DNA from: Bacteroidota bacterium | GTDB lineage: Bacteria > Bacteroidota > Bacteroidia > Chitinophagales > Chitinophagaceae | Length of the DNA: 64,000 bases | Assembly (NCBI GenBank): GCA_023424015.1 | Contig: JAFAEM010000022.1 | Location: 186,001-250,000, forward strand | Direction of reading: 5' to 3' | In this document: piece by piece, positions 36,501 to 44,088 of the stretch | Position numbering within the stretch: the first letter of the stretch is position 1 | Layout: each line of letters starts with the position of its first letter | The notes under the pieces: generated by a model | The model's input: only the letters and a program-made list of their open reading frames with translations | Told to the model about the DNA's origin: nothing | The model's database searches: none | Made by a program: the position numbers and the translations under genes

Positions 36501-36655
36501 ACTTCTGCACTGGCTGACCTGGGAAGATTCTTTTTAACAAAATCTTCAACCCGTTTCCAGGCGGACTCGTAGTTTTTGACTGGCTGGCTTTGGGCATTCA
36601 TGGTAAATTGGCTGAATAGGGCTGCGAAAATAACAATGGTCTTTAGCAACTTCAT
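30542..36655 (-). CDS. Alpha-2-macroglobulin family protein with thioester motif
   Basis: A 2037-residue secreted protein (signal peptide to about NAQS, residue 22). The N-terminal 400 residues look helical; then come macroglobulin domains (QTIYFKGIVLNR, FGLYARKDNPSAHFRVEEYKRPKFYVDY), the alpha-2-macroglobulin core (TDSSGAVEFSFTLPDALTKWKFQALAHTK split across about 1280-1310) and a thioester domain with C-A-E-Q at 1488-1491 (YDCAEQTWNRYYA). Bacterial members trap proteases or protect the envelope. It is larger than the E. coli protein, and the penicillin-binding-protein 1C gene that often accompanies this family is not adjacent. The flavoprotein gene follows on the same strand. Confidence 0.92.
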   Translation of the reverse strand: MKLLKTIVIFAALFSQFTMNAQSQPVKNYESAWKRVEDFVKKNLPRSASAEVKKIYELAKKENQDAQVIKSLVYLSFLQSENREDNQAASISEFEKELALSKEPVRSILKSLLAEMYWNYYQQNRWGLYNRTKTTSFKKEDMATWGADDFHQKVGALYLSSLQAEVTLQKTRLEPFDAIIVKGNMRHLRPTLFDLLAHRALQYFENDERDISKPAYAFEIDQASAFDPAADFVHRIFPNRDSSSLQYQALLVYQKLISFHLNDPRPDALIDADLKRLEFVRQKSVHPDKDQLYYNSINHVAHQYNELPAAAQAWYLVAEYYNRQADEYKPYEDTTHRYKRLKAKEICEKILQQKDSSEGRVNCYNLLRQIENETLQFSLEKVNLPGQPFRALVGYRNFNKLYLRIIKPDESLKKQLEDQYSEKYWPTILAAKPLRSWTQTLPETGDLQLHHAEIKIDALTPGEYLLIAGTNEDFNSQKTILGARVFYVSNISFISQDQDYFVLNRDNGQPLAKASVQIWETKYNYDVSKYIKQKAKQYITDKNGYFKKEKEHDPDRRSYQQTNFLLDITHGDERLFINDAISDYYYYRESPDEPKVTSSVFLFTDRSLYRPGQTIYFKGIVLNRAAAEKKAWANDQYETTIILRDANYQDIDSIRVKTNEFGSFSGKFQLPQSGLNGDFGLYARKDNPSAHFRVEEYKRPKFYVDYEPLKGTYELNDTIHITGFAKAYAGNNIDGAQVKYRVVRQPRFVYPWRFWRGWFPPSEPLEITHGEITTDADGKFIIKFAAIPDLKLDKKLEPVFDYTVYADVTDINGETRSGEQRVSVGYTSLLLKADIPTTLPVDSLKDLSIRTENMNGEFEPSMVKLTITKLREEKRLIRDRYWERPDQFTMTKEEYIKHFPNDEFDNETDPSTWLKAETVVEKTDSTKNNVQFSIGNWQSAPGYYMIEISAKDKNGKEVKDIKYIELYDEKSKQLSTTRYLWADGSTPIGPGEKTTVKLGTAADKLFVVQMVDKDLKGIRPLGSENGDDRNYSFLKLDNEKRVFDFTATEADRGGYGLNWVFVKHNRVHQYRDFIKVPWTNKELNIEYATYRDKTLPGSEEKWKLKISGYKNEMIAAEMLAGMYDASLDQFYPHQWHKPEIWPVFIKHISWSGSQNFEKLDLTIKAHPYPDIKILNKEYDHLIFSNYGRHMAMNQFSRRLEGRAPGLEMEMKTAAPAPAMGEADSSVSYYADEDGIADKMHESMDQQPGQGADVQIRKNFNETAFFFPELKTDSSGAVEFSFTLPDALTKWKFQALAHTKEGALGYSTKEIITQKQLMVQPNPPRFLREGDKMEFSTKIVNLTDKELTGQIELQLLDATTNQPVDGWFNNMMPGQYFTVAPGQSELAKFPIAVPFQFNKALVWRVVAKAESFSDGEENAMPVLTNRMLVTETLNLPMRGAGTKEFSFDKLKNIKSESLQHHALTVEYTSNPAWFAIQALPYLMEYPYDCAEQTWNRYYANSIASFIATSSPRVKKVFEQWKTSDTAALLSNLQKNEELKAVLLEETPWVLQAKSESEQKRNIALLFDMVRMSQELNGTYEKLKQMQSSNGGFVWFKGGPDDRYMTQYIVTGIGHLKKLGAFANGQTSKLNEILAQALPYLDRKIKEDYDKLIKDKTDLKKYTPGYSEVQYLYMRSFFTELAIPVAAKKAYDYFRQRAQLTWTKQNKYMQGMLVLALGRTGDSKTPTAILNSLKETAITHDELGMYWKDARRGWFWYEAPIERQALLIEAFQEIGKDIKTADELRTWLLKNKQSNRWESTKATAEACYALLLQGTNWLQNEPVVDIKLGSITLSSTDTKQEAGTGYFKTTVDGKDVKPAMGNISVTVSTPANNASTAQPSWGGVYWQYFEDLDKITTAATPLSLVKKLFVEKNTDRGPVLTPVNEGDILKVGDKIKVRVELRVDRDMEYVHMKDMRASTLEPVNVLSSYKWQGGLGYYETTKDASTNFFFNHLRRGTYVFEYPLFVTHAGNFSNGITSIQCMYAPEFSAHSEGVRITVE

Positions 36656-36923
36656 ATATAGGTATTAAATCGTTGACAAGTTAATCAATCCTGTGCAAGG
36701 GATAAGATGCAGGGTTTACCAGGATTGCATAATTGGTCAGGATAGTTATGGGGTGGGATTGGGAATTTGGGTTTATGGCTGTCCGGAATAAAATTTTGGA
36801 TTGTTGTTAAGACCTTTGATCTGCGCGGCATCTATGGCTTTTACTTTGACAGGGGCTTTGCTTTATTTTTTCTGAAGACTGTTCTCTTTGTCGGACGTAG
36901 CTCAAATGCCTCGATGTGTCAGG

Positions 36924-37038
36924 AAACCACAGCGCCCACAGCGGACACAGCGGAATATTGGCATCATGTCCTGCTCCCGGTAGCAGGTTTTTAACATGTA
37001 GGCGCCATTCGCTGTGCTCGCAGTGCCCGCTGTGGTTT
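36924..37038. repeat. Degenerate palindromic intergenic element, copy 1
   Basis: The left arm (36924-36962, begins AAACCACAGCG and contains three CACAGCG units) is an imperfect reverse complement of the right arm (37004-37038, ends CCGCTGTGGTTT). Between them is a small hairpin CCTGCT/AGCAGG (36970-36987). A second, more diverged element with the same plan lies at 48172-48262. Confidence 0.6.
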
Positions 37039-37084
37039 ATAGTACTACAGAGTTTCCCGGACAATAATGATTTGGGTCCAGGAA

Positions 37085-37115
37085 TTTGGAAATAGATTCC
37101 ACCCTTTTAACTTTT
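37085..37115 (+). promoter_or_regulatory. Putative promoter of the DUF4476 gene
   Basis: TTTG (37085-37088), 19-base spacer, TAACTTTT (37108-37115), one mismatch to TAnnTTTG. The leader would be about 80 bases. Confidence 0.35.
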
Positions 37116-37202
37116 CGTTCCCAAAACCTTTTTAAACTGGTGTCAGTTCCGGCTATCTACATTATTGAATTCAATCTTGAATCAACCTTTAAAACAAACA
37201 GT

Positions 37203-37937
37203 ATGAAAACAATCTTTACACTCTTCGCTTCATTGTTCATGAGCGTAGCCGTTTTTGCGGCTGCCAGGCCTCAGAGCATTCTGAGCATCAAATCGGCAGA
37301 TCGTACCGATATCAAGGTTGTACTGGATGGCAAACGTTTTGAGTCCAGTGATAATTCGATCATGATACGCGGAATCGAAAACGGTCGCCACAATATTAAA
37401 GTGTATAAACAAAAAAGGAATGGCATTTTCAACATCCTGGGTAGGGGCTTTGAACTTGTATACAATTCAACCATTCAGATCAGGAACAACACTCACCTGG
37501 CGCTAACGGTGGAAAGAAACGGCCGTGTGGCGATGCAGGAGACCCGCATGAATGGGAACCGGGACGATCATCGCAACGGACGCGGATTTGATTTTGACCG
37601 TGATGGTCACTGGGGCGACTACGATCATAACGAAGCTTATGTACGGGCTATGAATGATCGTGAATTCAAATCTGTTCTGAATGCAATTGAAAAAGAATGG
37701 CTGGAAAGTAATAAGCTGAAATCTGCTACCCAGATCGTTAAAACAAACAACCTGACAACCGCACAGGTAGAACAAATGCTGCTGCTGTTTAGTTTTGAAA
37801 GTAACAAACTGGATTTGGCTAAACAGGCATATGCAAACACGGTAGATAAAAGAAATTATCATCGCCTGTATGATTTGTTTAGCTTCAATAGCAGCAGGGT
37901 AGAGTTGGAGAGGTTTGTTGGGGGGAGGAGATACTAG
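37203..37937 (+). CDS. Exported DUF4476 protein
   Basis: A 244-residue protein with a signal peptide (MKTIFTLFASLFMSVAVFA). Residues 20-110 form a beta-rich domain, 115-145 a His/Asp/Arg/Gly-rich linker, and 150-240 a DUF4476 domain (MNDREFKSVLNAIEKEWLESNK; FSFESNKLDLAKQAYANTVDK; LYDLFSFNSSRVELERFV). The function of the domain is unknown. The frame is open 39 codons upstream, but the ATG at 37203 starts the signal peptide. The last codons and the stop TAG lie inside a 7-bp tandem repeat, so the C-terminus (GGRRY) is partly repeat-derived. Confidence 0.85.
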   Translation: MKTIFTLFASLFMSVAVFAAARPQSILSIKSADRTDIKVVLDGKRFESSDNSIMIRGIENGRHNIKVYKQKRNGIFNILGRGFELVYNSTIQIRNNTHLALTVERNGRVAMQETRMNGNRDDHRNGRGFDFDRDGHWGDYDHNEAYVRAMNDREFKSVLNAIEKEWLESNKLKSATQIVKTNNLTTAQVEQMLLLFSFESNKLDLAKQAYANTVDKRNYHRLYDLFSFNSSRVELERFVGGRRY

Positions 37938-37991
37938 ATACTTGATACTAGATACTGGATGCTGGATACTGGATACTGGATACTGGATAGT
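37929..37991. repeat. Heptamer tandem repeat, locus A (9 units)
   Basis: Nine head-to-tail 7-base units of the form (A/T/G)GAT(A/G)CT, the last reading GGATAGT. The first unit lies within the final codons of the DUF4476 gene and the AG of its stop codon opens the second unit. A terminator follows at once. Confidence 0.9.
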
Positions 37992-37992
37992 G

Positions 37993-38022
37993 AAATGGCT
38001 CCGACGGGAGCCATTTTTTTTT
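37993..38022 (+). terminator. Intrinsic terminator
   Basis: 10-bp stem AAATGGCTCC/GGAGCCATTT (37993-38002, 38007-38016) with a 4-base loop and a run of nine T. It ends the DUF4476 transcript just after the heptamer array. Confidence 0.85.
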
Positions 38023-38042
38023 ATAATTATATTTTTTGAGGG

Positions 38043-38921
38043 TTAGCGACCGGTGAGTACTTCGGCCATTTTTTTCCCGATATCAGCGGGGCTGTTCACC
38101 ACGTGTATGCCGCATTCTGCCATGATCTTCATTTTGGCAGCAGCTGTATCATCTGCTCCGCCAACGATAGCACCGGCATGACCCATGCGGCGACCCGGAG
38201 GTGCGGTCTGGCCAGCGATAAAACCAACAACGGGTTTTTTATTACCATTTGCTTTTACCCAATGAGCAGCTTCGGCTTCCATACCACCACCGATCTCACC
38301 AATCATGACAATGGCATCGGTCTCAGGATCATTCATGAACAGCTCTACCGCATCCCGTGTCGGTGTTCCAATAATAGGATCTCCACCAATTCCGATCGCG
38401 GTTGAGATACCCAGTCCGGCTTTGGCAACCTGGTCGGCGGCCTCGTATGTCAATGTTCCGGATTTTGAAACGATGCCGATCCTTCCTTTTTTAAATACAA
38501 AACCTGGCATAATACCTACTTTACATTCATCGGCTGTGATGATACCAGGACAGTTGGGCCCGATCAGTCGGGTGGACTTGCCCAACAAATAATTTTTCAC
38601 TTTAACCATATCCTGTACGGGAATGCCTTCTGTAATACACACCACAAGTTGTACACCCGCCTCGGCCGCTTCCATAATGGCATCGGCTGCAAATGCAGGT
38701 GGAACAAAGATGATGCTGGTATCAGCGCCTGTATTTTTTACACAATCCGCTACTGTATTGAATACCGGTCTGTCGAGATGAGTGTTGCCACCTTTGCCGG
38801 GGGTTACGCCCCCTACCAGGTTGGTACCATACTCGATCATCTGGGAAGCATGGAAACTTCCTTCAGTTCCTGTAAAGCCCTGGACCAGTATTTTGGAGTT
38901 TTTATTGACAAGAATGCTCAT
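38043..38921 (-). CDS. sucD: Succinyl-CoA ligase, alpha subunit
   Basis: A 292-residue alpha subunit of succinyl-CoA synthetase (TCA cycle; succinyl-CoA + ADP/GDP + Pi to succinate + NTP). The CoA-binding N-terminus (ILVQGFTGTEGSFHASQMIEYGTNLVGGVTPGKGG) and the phosphorylated H248 (RRMGHAGAIVGG) are clear. The beta subunit (sucC) is not in the window. It is preceded by mlaF-like and malic enzyme genes on the same strand but has its own -7-like element (TACTTTTG, 38948-38941). Confidence 0.96.
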   Translation of the reverse strand: MSILVNKNSKILVQGFTGTEGSFHASQMIEYGTNLVGGVTPGKGGNTHLDRPVFNTVADCVKNTGADTSIIFVPPAFAADAIMEAAEAGVQLVVCITEGIPVQDMVKVKNYLLGKSTRLIGPNCPGIITADECKVGIMPGFVFKKGRIGIVSKSGTLTYEAADQVAKAGLGISTAIGIGGDPIIGTPTRDAVELFMNDPETDAIVMIGEIGGGMEAEAAHWVKANGNKKPVVGFIAGQTAPPGRRMGHAGAIVGGADDTAAAKMKIMAECGIHVVNSPADIGKKMAEVLTGR

Positions 38922-38940
38922 AGCTAGTTATTAAGTGGGG

Positions 38941-38948
38941 CAAAAGTA
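38941..38948 (-). promoter_or_regulatory. sucD: Possible sucD -7 element
   Basis: TACTTTTG on the - strand matches TAnnTTTG, 19 bases before the ATG; no TTTG at the right spacing was found upstream. Confidence 0.35.
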
Positions 38949-38996
38949 AGGGTTAAAATGCAAATTTGAGGGTCTGCTTAACTATGGCGAGTCAAT

Positions 38997-39806
38997 CTAC
39001 TGGATCATATCGTCAATATTACGGTCATTGGGGATTTTGCCCGTTTCCTCCAACATACGCATCTCCTTGGCATCACGAAGAAAGTCGGATGCGAAAATGA
39101 AATCGTTTAGACGTTGGTTCTTGCTGAAGATGATCTCTTTATTTGTGCCTTCCCATTCCTTGTGGCCCTGGTACATGTAAAGGATATAATTACCAATTTC
39201 CATTACACTATTCATGTCATGGGTATTGACCACCGTAGTAATATTATATTCTGTTGTTATTTCCCTGATAAGCTTGTCGATCACAAGCGAGGTCTGCGGA
39301 TCAAGACCTGAATTGGGCTCATCGCAAAAAAGATATTTCGGATTTAATACGATCGCCCTTGCCAATGCCACGCGTTTCTTCATGCCGCCGCTTACTTCTG
39401 CAGGGAATTTTTTATTAGCATCCACCAGGTTTACCCTTGCAAGCACCTCGTTCACCCGTTTTAGCTTTGTGTTGTAATTATCCTTAGTGAACATATCCAG
39501 GGGGAACATCACATTTTGCTCCACGGTCTGGCTGTCAAACAGGGCTGAACCCTGGAAGAGCATACCTATCTCCTTGCGCACTTCTGTTTTTTCCTCGGCG
39601 TTCATGCTGGTGAAATTCTTACCATGGTACAGGATTTCGCCACCGTCGGGAGCAAACAATCCCACCATACATTTCATCAGCACCGTTTTCCCGCTTCCGC
39701 TGGCGCCAATGATCAGGTTGCACTGCCCGGCTTTCATCGTGGCGCTTACGTCGTCGATCACTACCTTATCAGCAAAACTTTTCTTTATATTTTTTACTTC
39801 TATCAT
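38997..39806 (-). CDS. MlaF-like ABC transporter ATP-binding protein
   Basis: A 269-residue ATPase of the MlaF/Mce-associated type, which powers phospholipid movement between the membranes. Walker A is GASGSGKTV, signature VSGGMKKRVALARAI, Walker B YLFCDEPNSGLDP and the H-loop is VVNTHDMNSV. It follows the MlaE-like permease gene by 15 bases. The substrate-binding MCE protein (MlaD) that completes the system is not adjacent. Confidence 0.93.
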   Translation of the reverse strand: MIEVKNIKKSFADKVVIDDVSATMKAGQCNLIIGASGSGKTVLMKCMVGLFAPDGGEILYHGKNFTSMNAEEKTEVRKEIGMLFQGSALFDSQTVEQNVMFPLDMFTKDNYNTKLKRVNEVLARVNLVDANKKFPAEVSGGMKKRVALARAIVLNPKYLFCDEPNSGLDPQTSLVIDKLIREITTEYNITTVVNTHDMNSVMEIGNYILYMYQGHKEWEGTNKEIIFSKNQRLNDFIFASDFLRDAKEMRMLEETGKIPNDRNIDDMIQ

Positions 39807-39821
39807 GCGAAAATCCCTGCT

Positions 39822-40559
39822 TTAAAGTAACAAGGCCGATAATACATAATCGGCAAACAATAAAAGAATACAACTAACGACCACAGCTTTTGTACTGGCC
39901 CGGCCAATTTCCAGGGCGCCACCCTTTACATAATATCCATAAAAAGAAGGCACACTTGATATAATAAAAGCAAATGTATAGGACTTGGCGAGCGCAAAGA
40001 ATACATTATAGGGTATGAATGACTCATGCAATCCCTTATCAAATGCCTCGTAGGGTACAATACCTGTGAGGTTGCCCGCCAGTCTGCCACCCCAGATACC
40101 AAGCGTCATCGCTATGACGACGAGGAAGGGAATCGTGAGTAAACCGGCCAGGATCTTTGGCATGATAAGATAGGATTTTGTATTGATCCCCATGATCTCG
40201 AGCGCATCGATCTGTTCACTCACCCGCATATTACCGAGTTCACTTGCGATCTTACTGCCTACCACACCGGCTAATACAATACAGGTAAGGGTAGGGGCAA
40301 ATTCCAGGATCACGGTATCTCTTACGATCTGTGCGATAATGGTGTTTGGCAGCAAAGGTGAAACCAGCTGGTAAGCCGTCTGAAGGGTTGAAACGGCGCC
40401 GATAAAAACTGATATGATGGTGACGATACCCAGCGAGCCGATCCCGATATCATTGCATTGATGCATAAACTCTTTCCAGTACATTTTCCCATTCTCAGGT
40501 TTGGAAAACATACCTTTTAGCATCAACAGATAACGGCCAAGGTCCTTAATGAGTTTCAT
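39822..40559 (-). CDS. MlaE-like ABC transporter permease
   Basis: A 245-residue permease of the MlaE family (five or six membrane helices). SLGIVTIISVFIGAVSTLQTAYQL, FAPTLTCIVLAGVVGSKIASELGNMRVSEQIDALEIMGI and PFLVVIAMTLGIWGGRLAG are family segments; the EQIDALE motif interacts with the ATPase. It pairs with the ATPase gene just downstream. A TATGTTTG element lies at 40631-40624. Confidence 0.93.
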   Translation of the reverse strand: MKLIKDLGRYLLMLKGMFSKPENGKMYWKEFMHQCNDIGIGSLGIVTIISVFIGAVSTLQTAYQLVSPLLPNTIIAQIVRDTVILEFAPTLTCIVLAGVVGSKIASELGNMRVSEQIDALEIMGINTKSYLIMPKILAGLLTIPFLVVIAMTLGIWGGRLAGNLTGIVPYEAFDKGLHESFIPYNVFFALAKSYTFAFIISSVPSFYGYYVKGGALEIGRASTKAVVVSCILLLFADYVLSALLL

Positions 40560-40661
40560 CAGCTGGTTTGAACTGTAAAATACAATGAAATATCCATAAA
40601 GCTTTAGCTATGAATATACGCTTCAAACATACTTATGCATGAATAGAGCTGGTTGCAGTCA

Positions 40662-43010
40662 CTACATATCCCGGCTCACTTTTTTAAAGCGTTTCCACCA
40701 GGGTGAGCTGTCCACGATCTCTTCGGTACGTGAATTCTTGCATTTGATCTGTGCATCCACTACCGCTACCAGTGCCATATTAACAATGCTGCGCACCGAA
40801 CTTCCCAGTTGCAGGATATGTACGGGTTTTTTCAGGCCAAGCAATACCGGGCCGATGGCATCCGCACCACCCAGTTCTTTTAAAATGTTATAAGTAATAT
40901 TACCGGAAGCGAGATTTGGAAATATCAAAGTGTTCACATCCTTATCTACCAGTTCGGAGAAAGGATAATTTTCCTTTAAGAGTTGTTTGTTGAAAGCTAC
41001 ATTCGCCTGCATTTCCCCATCAACGATCAATTGAGGCATTTTCCTTTTTACAATGGCCCTCGCTTCAGATACCAGCCGGGCTTCGGGCGAATTGCTGCTT
41101 CCAAAATTGGAATAGCTCAGCATGGCAATGCGTGGAATGATATTGAAATGCCGAACCTCCTTAGCTACAAGTAAAGTTATTTCTGCAAGCTCTTCAGCCG
41201 TTGGATTAAAGTTGACGGTTGTATCGGCCAGGAAAAGCGGACCTCTTTTGGTCATCATCACATACATGCCCGCGATCTTGTTCACTCCGTCCTCTGTACC
41301 GATGATCTGCAGGGCCGGCCGTATGGTATCAGGATAATTTTTGGTAAGACCGGATATCATCGCATCCGCATCTCCACATTCCACCATCATACAGCCAAAG
41401 TAGTTGCGGTCGCGCATGACCTTCTTTGATTCGTACGCATTGAAACCACGGCGACTTCTTTTACGGAAGAAAATTTCAGAATATTGATTTCTTTTTTCTT
41501 CGGTGCTATCGCTGCGTGGATCTAAAATGGGGAGACCATCCAGTTCGATACCGTTGGTGGCGGCGATCGTTTTGATCCGGTTTTCGTCACCAAGCAGGAT
41601 GGGATAGGCAATACCTTCTTCAAAAGCCACTGCTGCAGCTTTCAGCACTTTCACGTTATCCGCTTCTGCAAAGACAATACGTCGCGGATCACGCCTGGCT
41701 TTGTTACCAATGGCTCGCATCACATGATTGTCGATACCCAGGCGGGTTTCCAGTTCTGAAGTATAAGTTTCCCAGTCAGTGATGGGGTGTTGAGCCACCC
41801 CGCTTTCCATCGCGGCACGGGCCACAGCAGGTGATACGGTCGACAATAAGCGGGGATCAACCGGTTTTGGAATAATATAATTCGGCCCAAACAAGATTGT
41901 TTTTTCATTATAGGCCAGGTTAACAATATCCGGTACCGGGCTTTTGGCCAATGCAGCCAGCGCTTTCACAGCTGCCAGTTTCATTTCTTCATTGATCCGG
42001 GTAGCTCTTACATCGAGAGCGCCACGGAAGATATAGGGAAAACCAAGCACATTATTGACCTGGTTGGGATAGTCACTGCGACCGGTAGCCATGATCAGGT
42101 CTTTCCGTACTTCGGTGGCATCTTCCCAGCTGATCTCAGGATCGGGATTAGCCATCGCGAATACGATCGGGTTTTTTGCCATCGACTTCACCATTTCCTT
42201 CGACACTACATTTCCTGCACTCAGGCCGATGAACACATCCGCATCCTTCATCGCCTGTTCCAGGGTCATCTCACCTTTGGCGTTGGCAAACCTGGATTTT
42301 AGTTCGTCAAGATCGGTACGTCCTTTATGGATCACACCTTTTCTGTCGAACATCGTGAAGTTCTCAAACTTCGCGCCGAGGGCAACATACAATTGCACAC
42401 AGGCCATTGCCGCTGCACCCGCCCCGTTGACAACATACTTTACCTTATCGATTTTTTTCTTCTGGATTTCAAGCGCGTTCAGCAACGCTGCCGCGCTGAT
42501 GATGGCGGTACCATGCTGGTCGTCGTGCATCACGGGGATGCTCATGGTCTCCTTTAGCTTTTTTTCTATGTAAAAGCATTCGGGAGCTTTGATGTCTTCG
42601 AGGTTGATACCTCCAAAAGTGGGTTCCAGCGCTTTTACGATCTGCACAAACTTTTCGGGATCCTTTTCGTCGATCTCGATATCAAATACATCGATGTCCG
42701 CAAATATTTTAAACAACACACCTTTCCCTTCCATCACTGGTTTTCCGGCCTCGGGACCAATATCACCCAGGCCTAATACCGCTGTGCCGTTGCTGATCAC
42801 CGCAACAAGATTGCCTTTTGCCGTGTATTTATATACATTTTCCTTGTTGGCCGCTATCTCTTTACATGGTTCGGCAACGCCGGGCGAATAGGCTAGGGAG
42901 AGGTCTCTCTGTGTTTTGGCGTTTTTGGTGGGGACTACTTCGATCTTACCAGGCCTTCCCTTGGAATGGTACTCAAGGGCCTGTTGGCGCTGCAATTCGG
43001 TTTTATTCAT
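40662..43010 (-). CDS. maeB: NADP-type malic enzyme with phosphotransacetylase-like domain
   Basis: A 782-residue MaeB: residues 1-420 decarboxylate malate to pyruvate (SLAYSPGVAEPCKEI; VVNGAGAAAMACVQLYVALGA; FAMANPDPEISW), and residues about 440-780 form a PTA_PTB-type domain (LANVAFNKQLL-like core, SGLTKNYPDTIRPALQIIG, FPNLASGNITYNILKELGGADAIGP) that is regulatory, not catalytic, in E. coli MaeB. The ATG at 43010 is preferred to a TTG three codons upstream. A TAATTTTG element lies only 6 bases before it, so the leader may be very short if that is the promoter. It diverges from the ABC operon. Confidence 0.95.
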   Translation of the reverse strand: MNKTELQRQQALEYHSKGRPGKIEVVPTKNAKTQRDLSLAYSPGVAEPCKEIAANKENVYKYTAKGNLVAVISNGTAVLGLGDIGPEAGKPVMEGKGVLFKIFADIDVFDIEIDEKDPEKFVQIVKALEPTFGGINLEDIKAPECFYIEKKLKETMSIPVMHDDQHGTAIISAAALLNALEIQKKKIDKVKYVVNGAGAAAMACVQLYVALGAKFENFTMFDRKGVIHKGRTDLDELKSRFANAKGEMTLEQAMKDADVFIGLSAGNVVSKEMVKSMAKNPIVFAMANPDPEISWEDATEVRKDLIMATGRSDYPNQVNNVLGFPYIFRGALDVRATRINEEMKLAAVKALAALAKSPVPDIVNLAYNEKTILFGPNYIIPKPVDPRLLSTVSPAVARAAMESGVAQHPITDWETYTSELETRLGIDNHVMRAIGNKARRDPRRIVFAEADNVKVLKAAAVAFEEGIAYPILLGDENRIKTIAATNGIELDGLPILDPRSDSTEEKRNQYSEIFFRKRSRRGFNAYESKKVMRDRNYFGCMMVECGDADAMISGLTKNYPDTIRPALQIIGTEDGVNKIAGMYVMMTKRGPLFLADTTVNFNPTAEELAEITLLVAKEVRHFNIIPRIAMLSYSNFGSSNSPEARLVSEARAIVKRKMPQLIVDGEMQANVAFNKQLLKENYPFSELVDKDVNTLIFPNLASGNITYNILKELGGADAIGPVLLGLKKPVHILQLGSSVRSIVNMALVAVVDAQIKCKNSRTEEIVDSSPWWKRFKKVSRDM

Positions 43011-43142
43011 GGACGGCAAAATTACAAAATAAAATTTCTATCCATTAACGGATTTAGGCGTGCAATGTATTGAGAAACAATTAAAAATTCAATTTTTTCC
43101 AGCCAATACCCCGGAATGATGGCCAATGAGGGCGAAAAAAAA

Positions 43143-43173
43143 TTTGGGAATTTAAAAATCCTGTCTACATTTG
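43143..43173 (+). promoter_or_regulatory. Promoter of the GntR-controlled ABC operon
   Basis: TTTG (43143-43146), exactly 19 bases, TACATTTG (43166-43173): a perfect match to the Bacteroidota promoter. The transcript should start near 43180, inside the adjoining inverted repeat. Confidence 0.85.
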
Positions 43174-43176
43174 TAC

Positions 43177-43196
43177 TGTACTACTACAATAGTACA
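43177..43196. promoter_or_regulatory. Probable YtrA/GntR operator
   Basis: A perfect inverted repeat TGTACTA-N6-TAGTACA directly after the -7 element and over the predicted start of transcription; a further half-site TGTACTG overlaps the -7 element at 43172-43178. The YtrA-type regulator encoded in the same operon is the obvious candidate ligand, giving autoregulation (inference). Confidence 0.75.
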
Positions 43197-43211
43197 CTAA
43201 AACAATAAAGC

Positions 43212-44042
43212 ATGATCGCGATCCAAAACCTCCATTTTGCTTATAAAAAGAAAAAGGTCTTTAATGGTCTGAGTCTTTCTTTACAGGCCGGACATATCTA
43301 TGGCTTGCTTGGAAAAAATGGTACGGGTAAAACCACCCTGCTTCGTAATATCTCGGGGTTGCTGTTTCCCGATCAGGGCGATGTAAAGGTGTTGGACTTT
43401 GTCCCGGGTGCAAGAAACCCTGAATTCCTGCGGGAATTGTTTATGGTTCCCGAAGAGTTTTACCTCCCCAACGTTTCTATTGAAAAGTTTGTGGCCTGCA
43501 ACGCGCCTTTTTACCCAAAGTTCAACCATGCCCAGTTTGAGGGTTACCTCAAAGAATTTGACATACCAGCCGATAATAAGCTGCAGCAGATGAGCTATGG
43601 CCAGAAGAAAAAGGCCCTGATCAGTTTTGGACTGGCATGCAATACCTCGCTCTTGCTGATGGATGAGCCCACCAATGGCCTCGATATAATGAGTAAAAGC
43701 CAGTTCAGGAAGGTGATCGCTGGTGCGATCGATGATAATAAGTGTATCATCATTTGTACACACCAGGTAAAGGACATGGAAAGCCTGATCGATCGTATTA
43801 CCATCATTGATGAAGGCCGGATACTTTTTGATCAGACGGTTGATCGTATCACTTCCAAACTCAGTTTCCGGATTTCCTTTGATAGCGCAGAAGTCAGATC
43901 AGCTTTGTACCGGGAAGAATCGCTGAAAGGAAGCGCCATCATCACCGAGAATATGGACAACGAAGAAGGTAAACTCGATCTCGAAATGTTATATAAGGCT
44001 ATTGTCACAAACGGGGAGGCGATCCGCTCCGTGTTCCAATAA
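43212..44042 (+). CDS. ABC transporter ATP-binding protein (first)
   Basis: A 276-residue ATPase. Walker A GKNGTGKTTL, signature MSYGQKKKALISFGLA (degenerate, LSGGQ reads MSYGQ), Walker B LLLMDEPTNGLD, H-loop IICTHQV. The last 80 residues form a small C-terminal domain. It is first in a seven-gene operon, 16 bases after the operator, and probably pairs with the membrane protein encoded at 44398. The MSYGQ signature is common in YtrB-like ATPases of GntR-linked systems. Confidence 0.93.
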   Translation: MIAIQNLHFAYKKKKVFNGLSLSLQAGHIYGLLGKNGTGKTTLLRNISGLLFPDQGDVKVLDFVPGARNPEFLRELFMVPEEFYLPNVSIEKFVACNAPFYPKFNHAQFEGYLKEFDIPADNKLQQMSYGQKKKALISFGLACNTSLLLMDEPTNGLDIMSKSQFRKVIAGAIDDNKCIIICTHQVKDMESLIDRITIIDEGRILFDQTVDRITSKLSFRISFDSAEVRSALYREESLKGSAIITENMDNEEGKLDLEMLYKAIVTNGEAIRSVFQ

Positions 44043-44088
44043 AAAACCATTGACCATTCAACCTGTTCAGCCTATAAAATTATCACGC

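Larger units (their letters stand above)
36656..37202. other. Intergenic region with a palindromic element
   Basis: About 550 bases between divergent genes. It contains a degenerate palindromic repeat at 36924-37038 and a promoter-like element at 37085-37115; nothing else was recognised. Confidence 0.5.
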
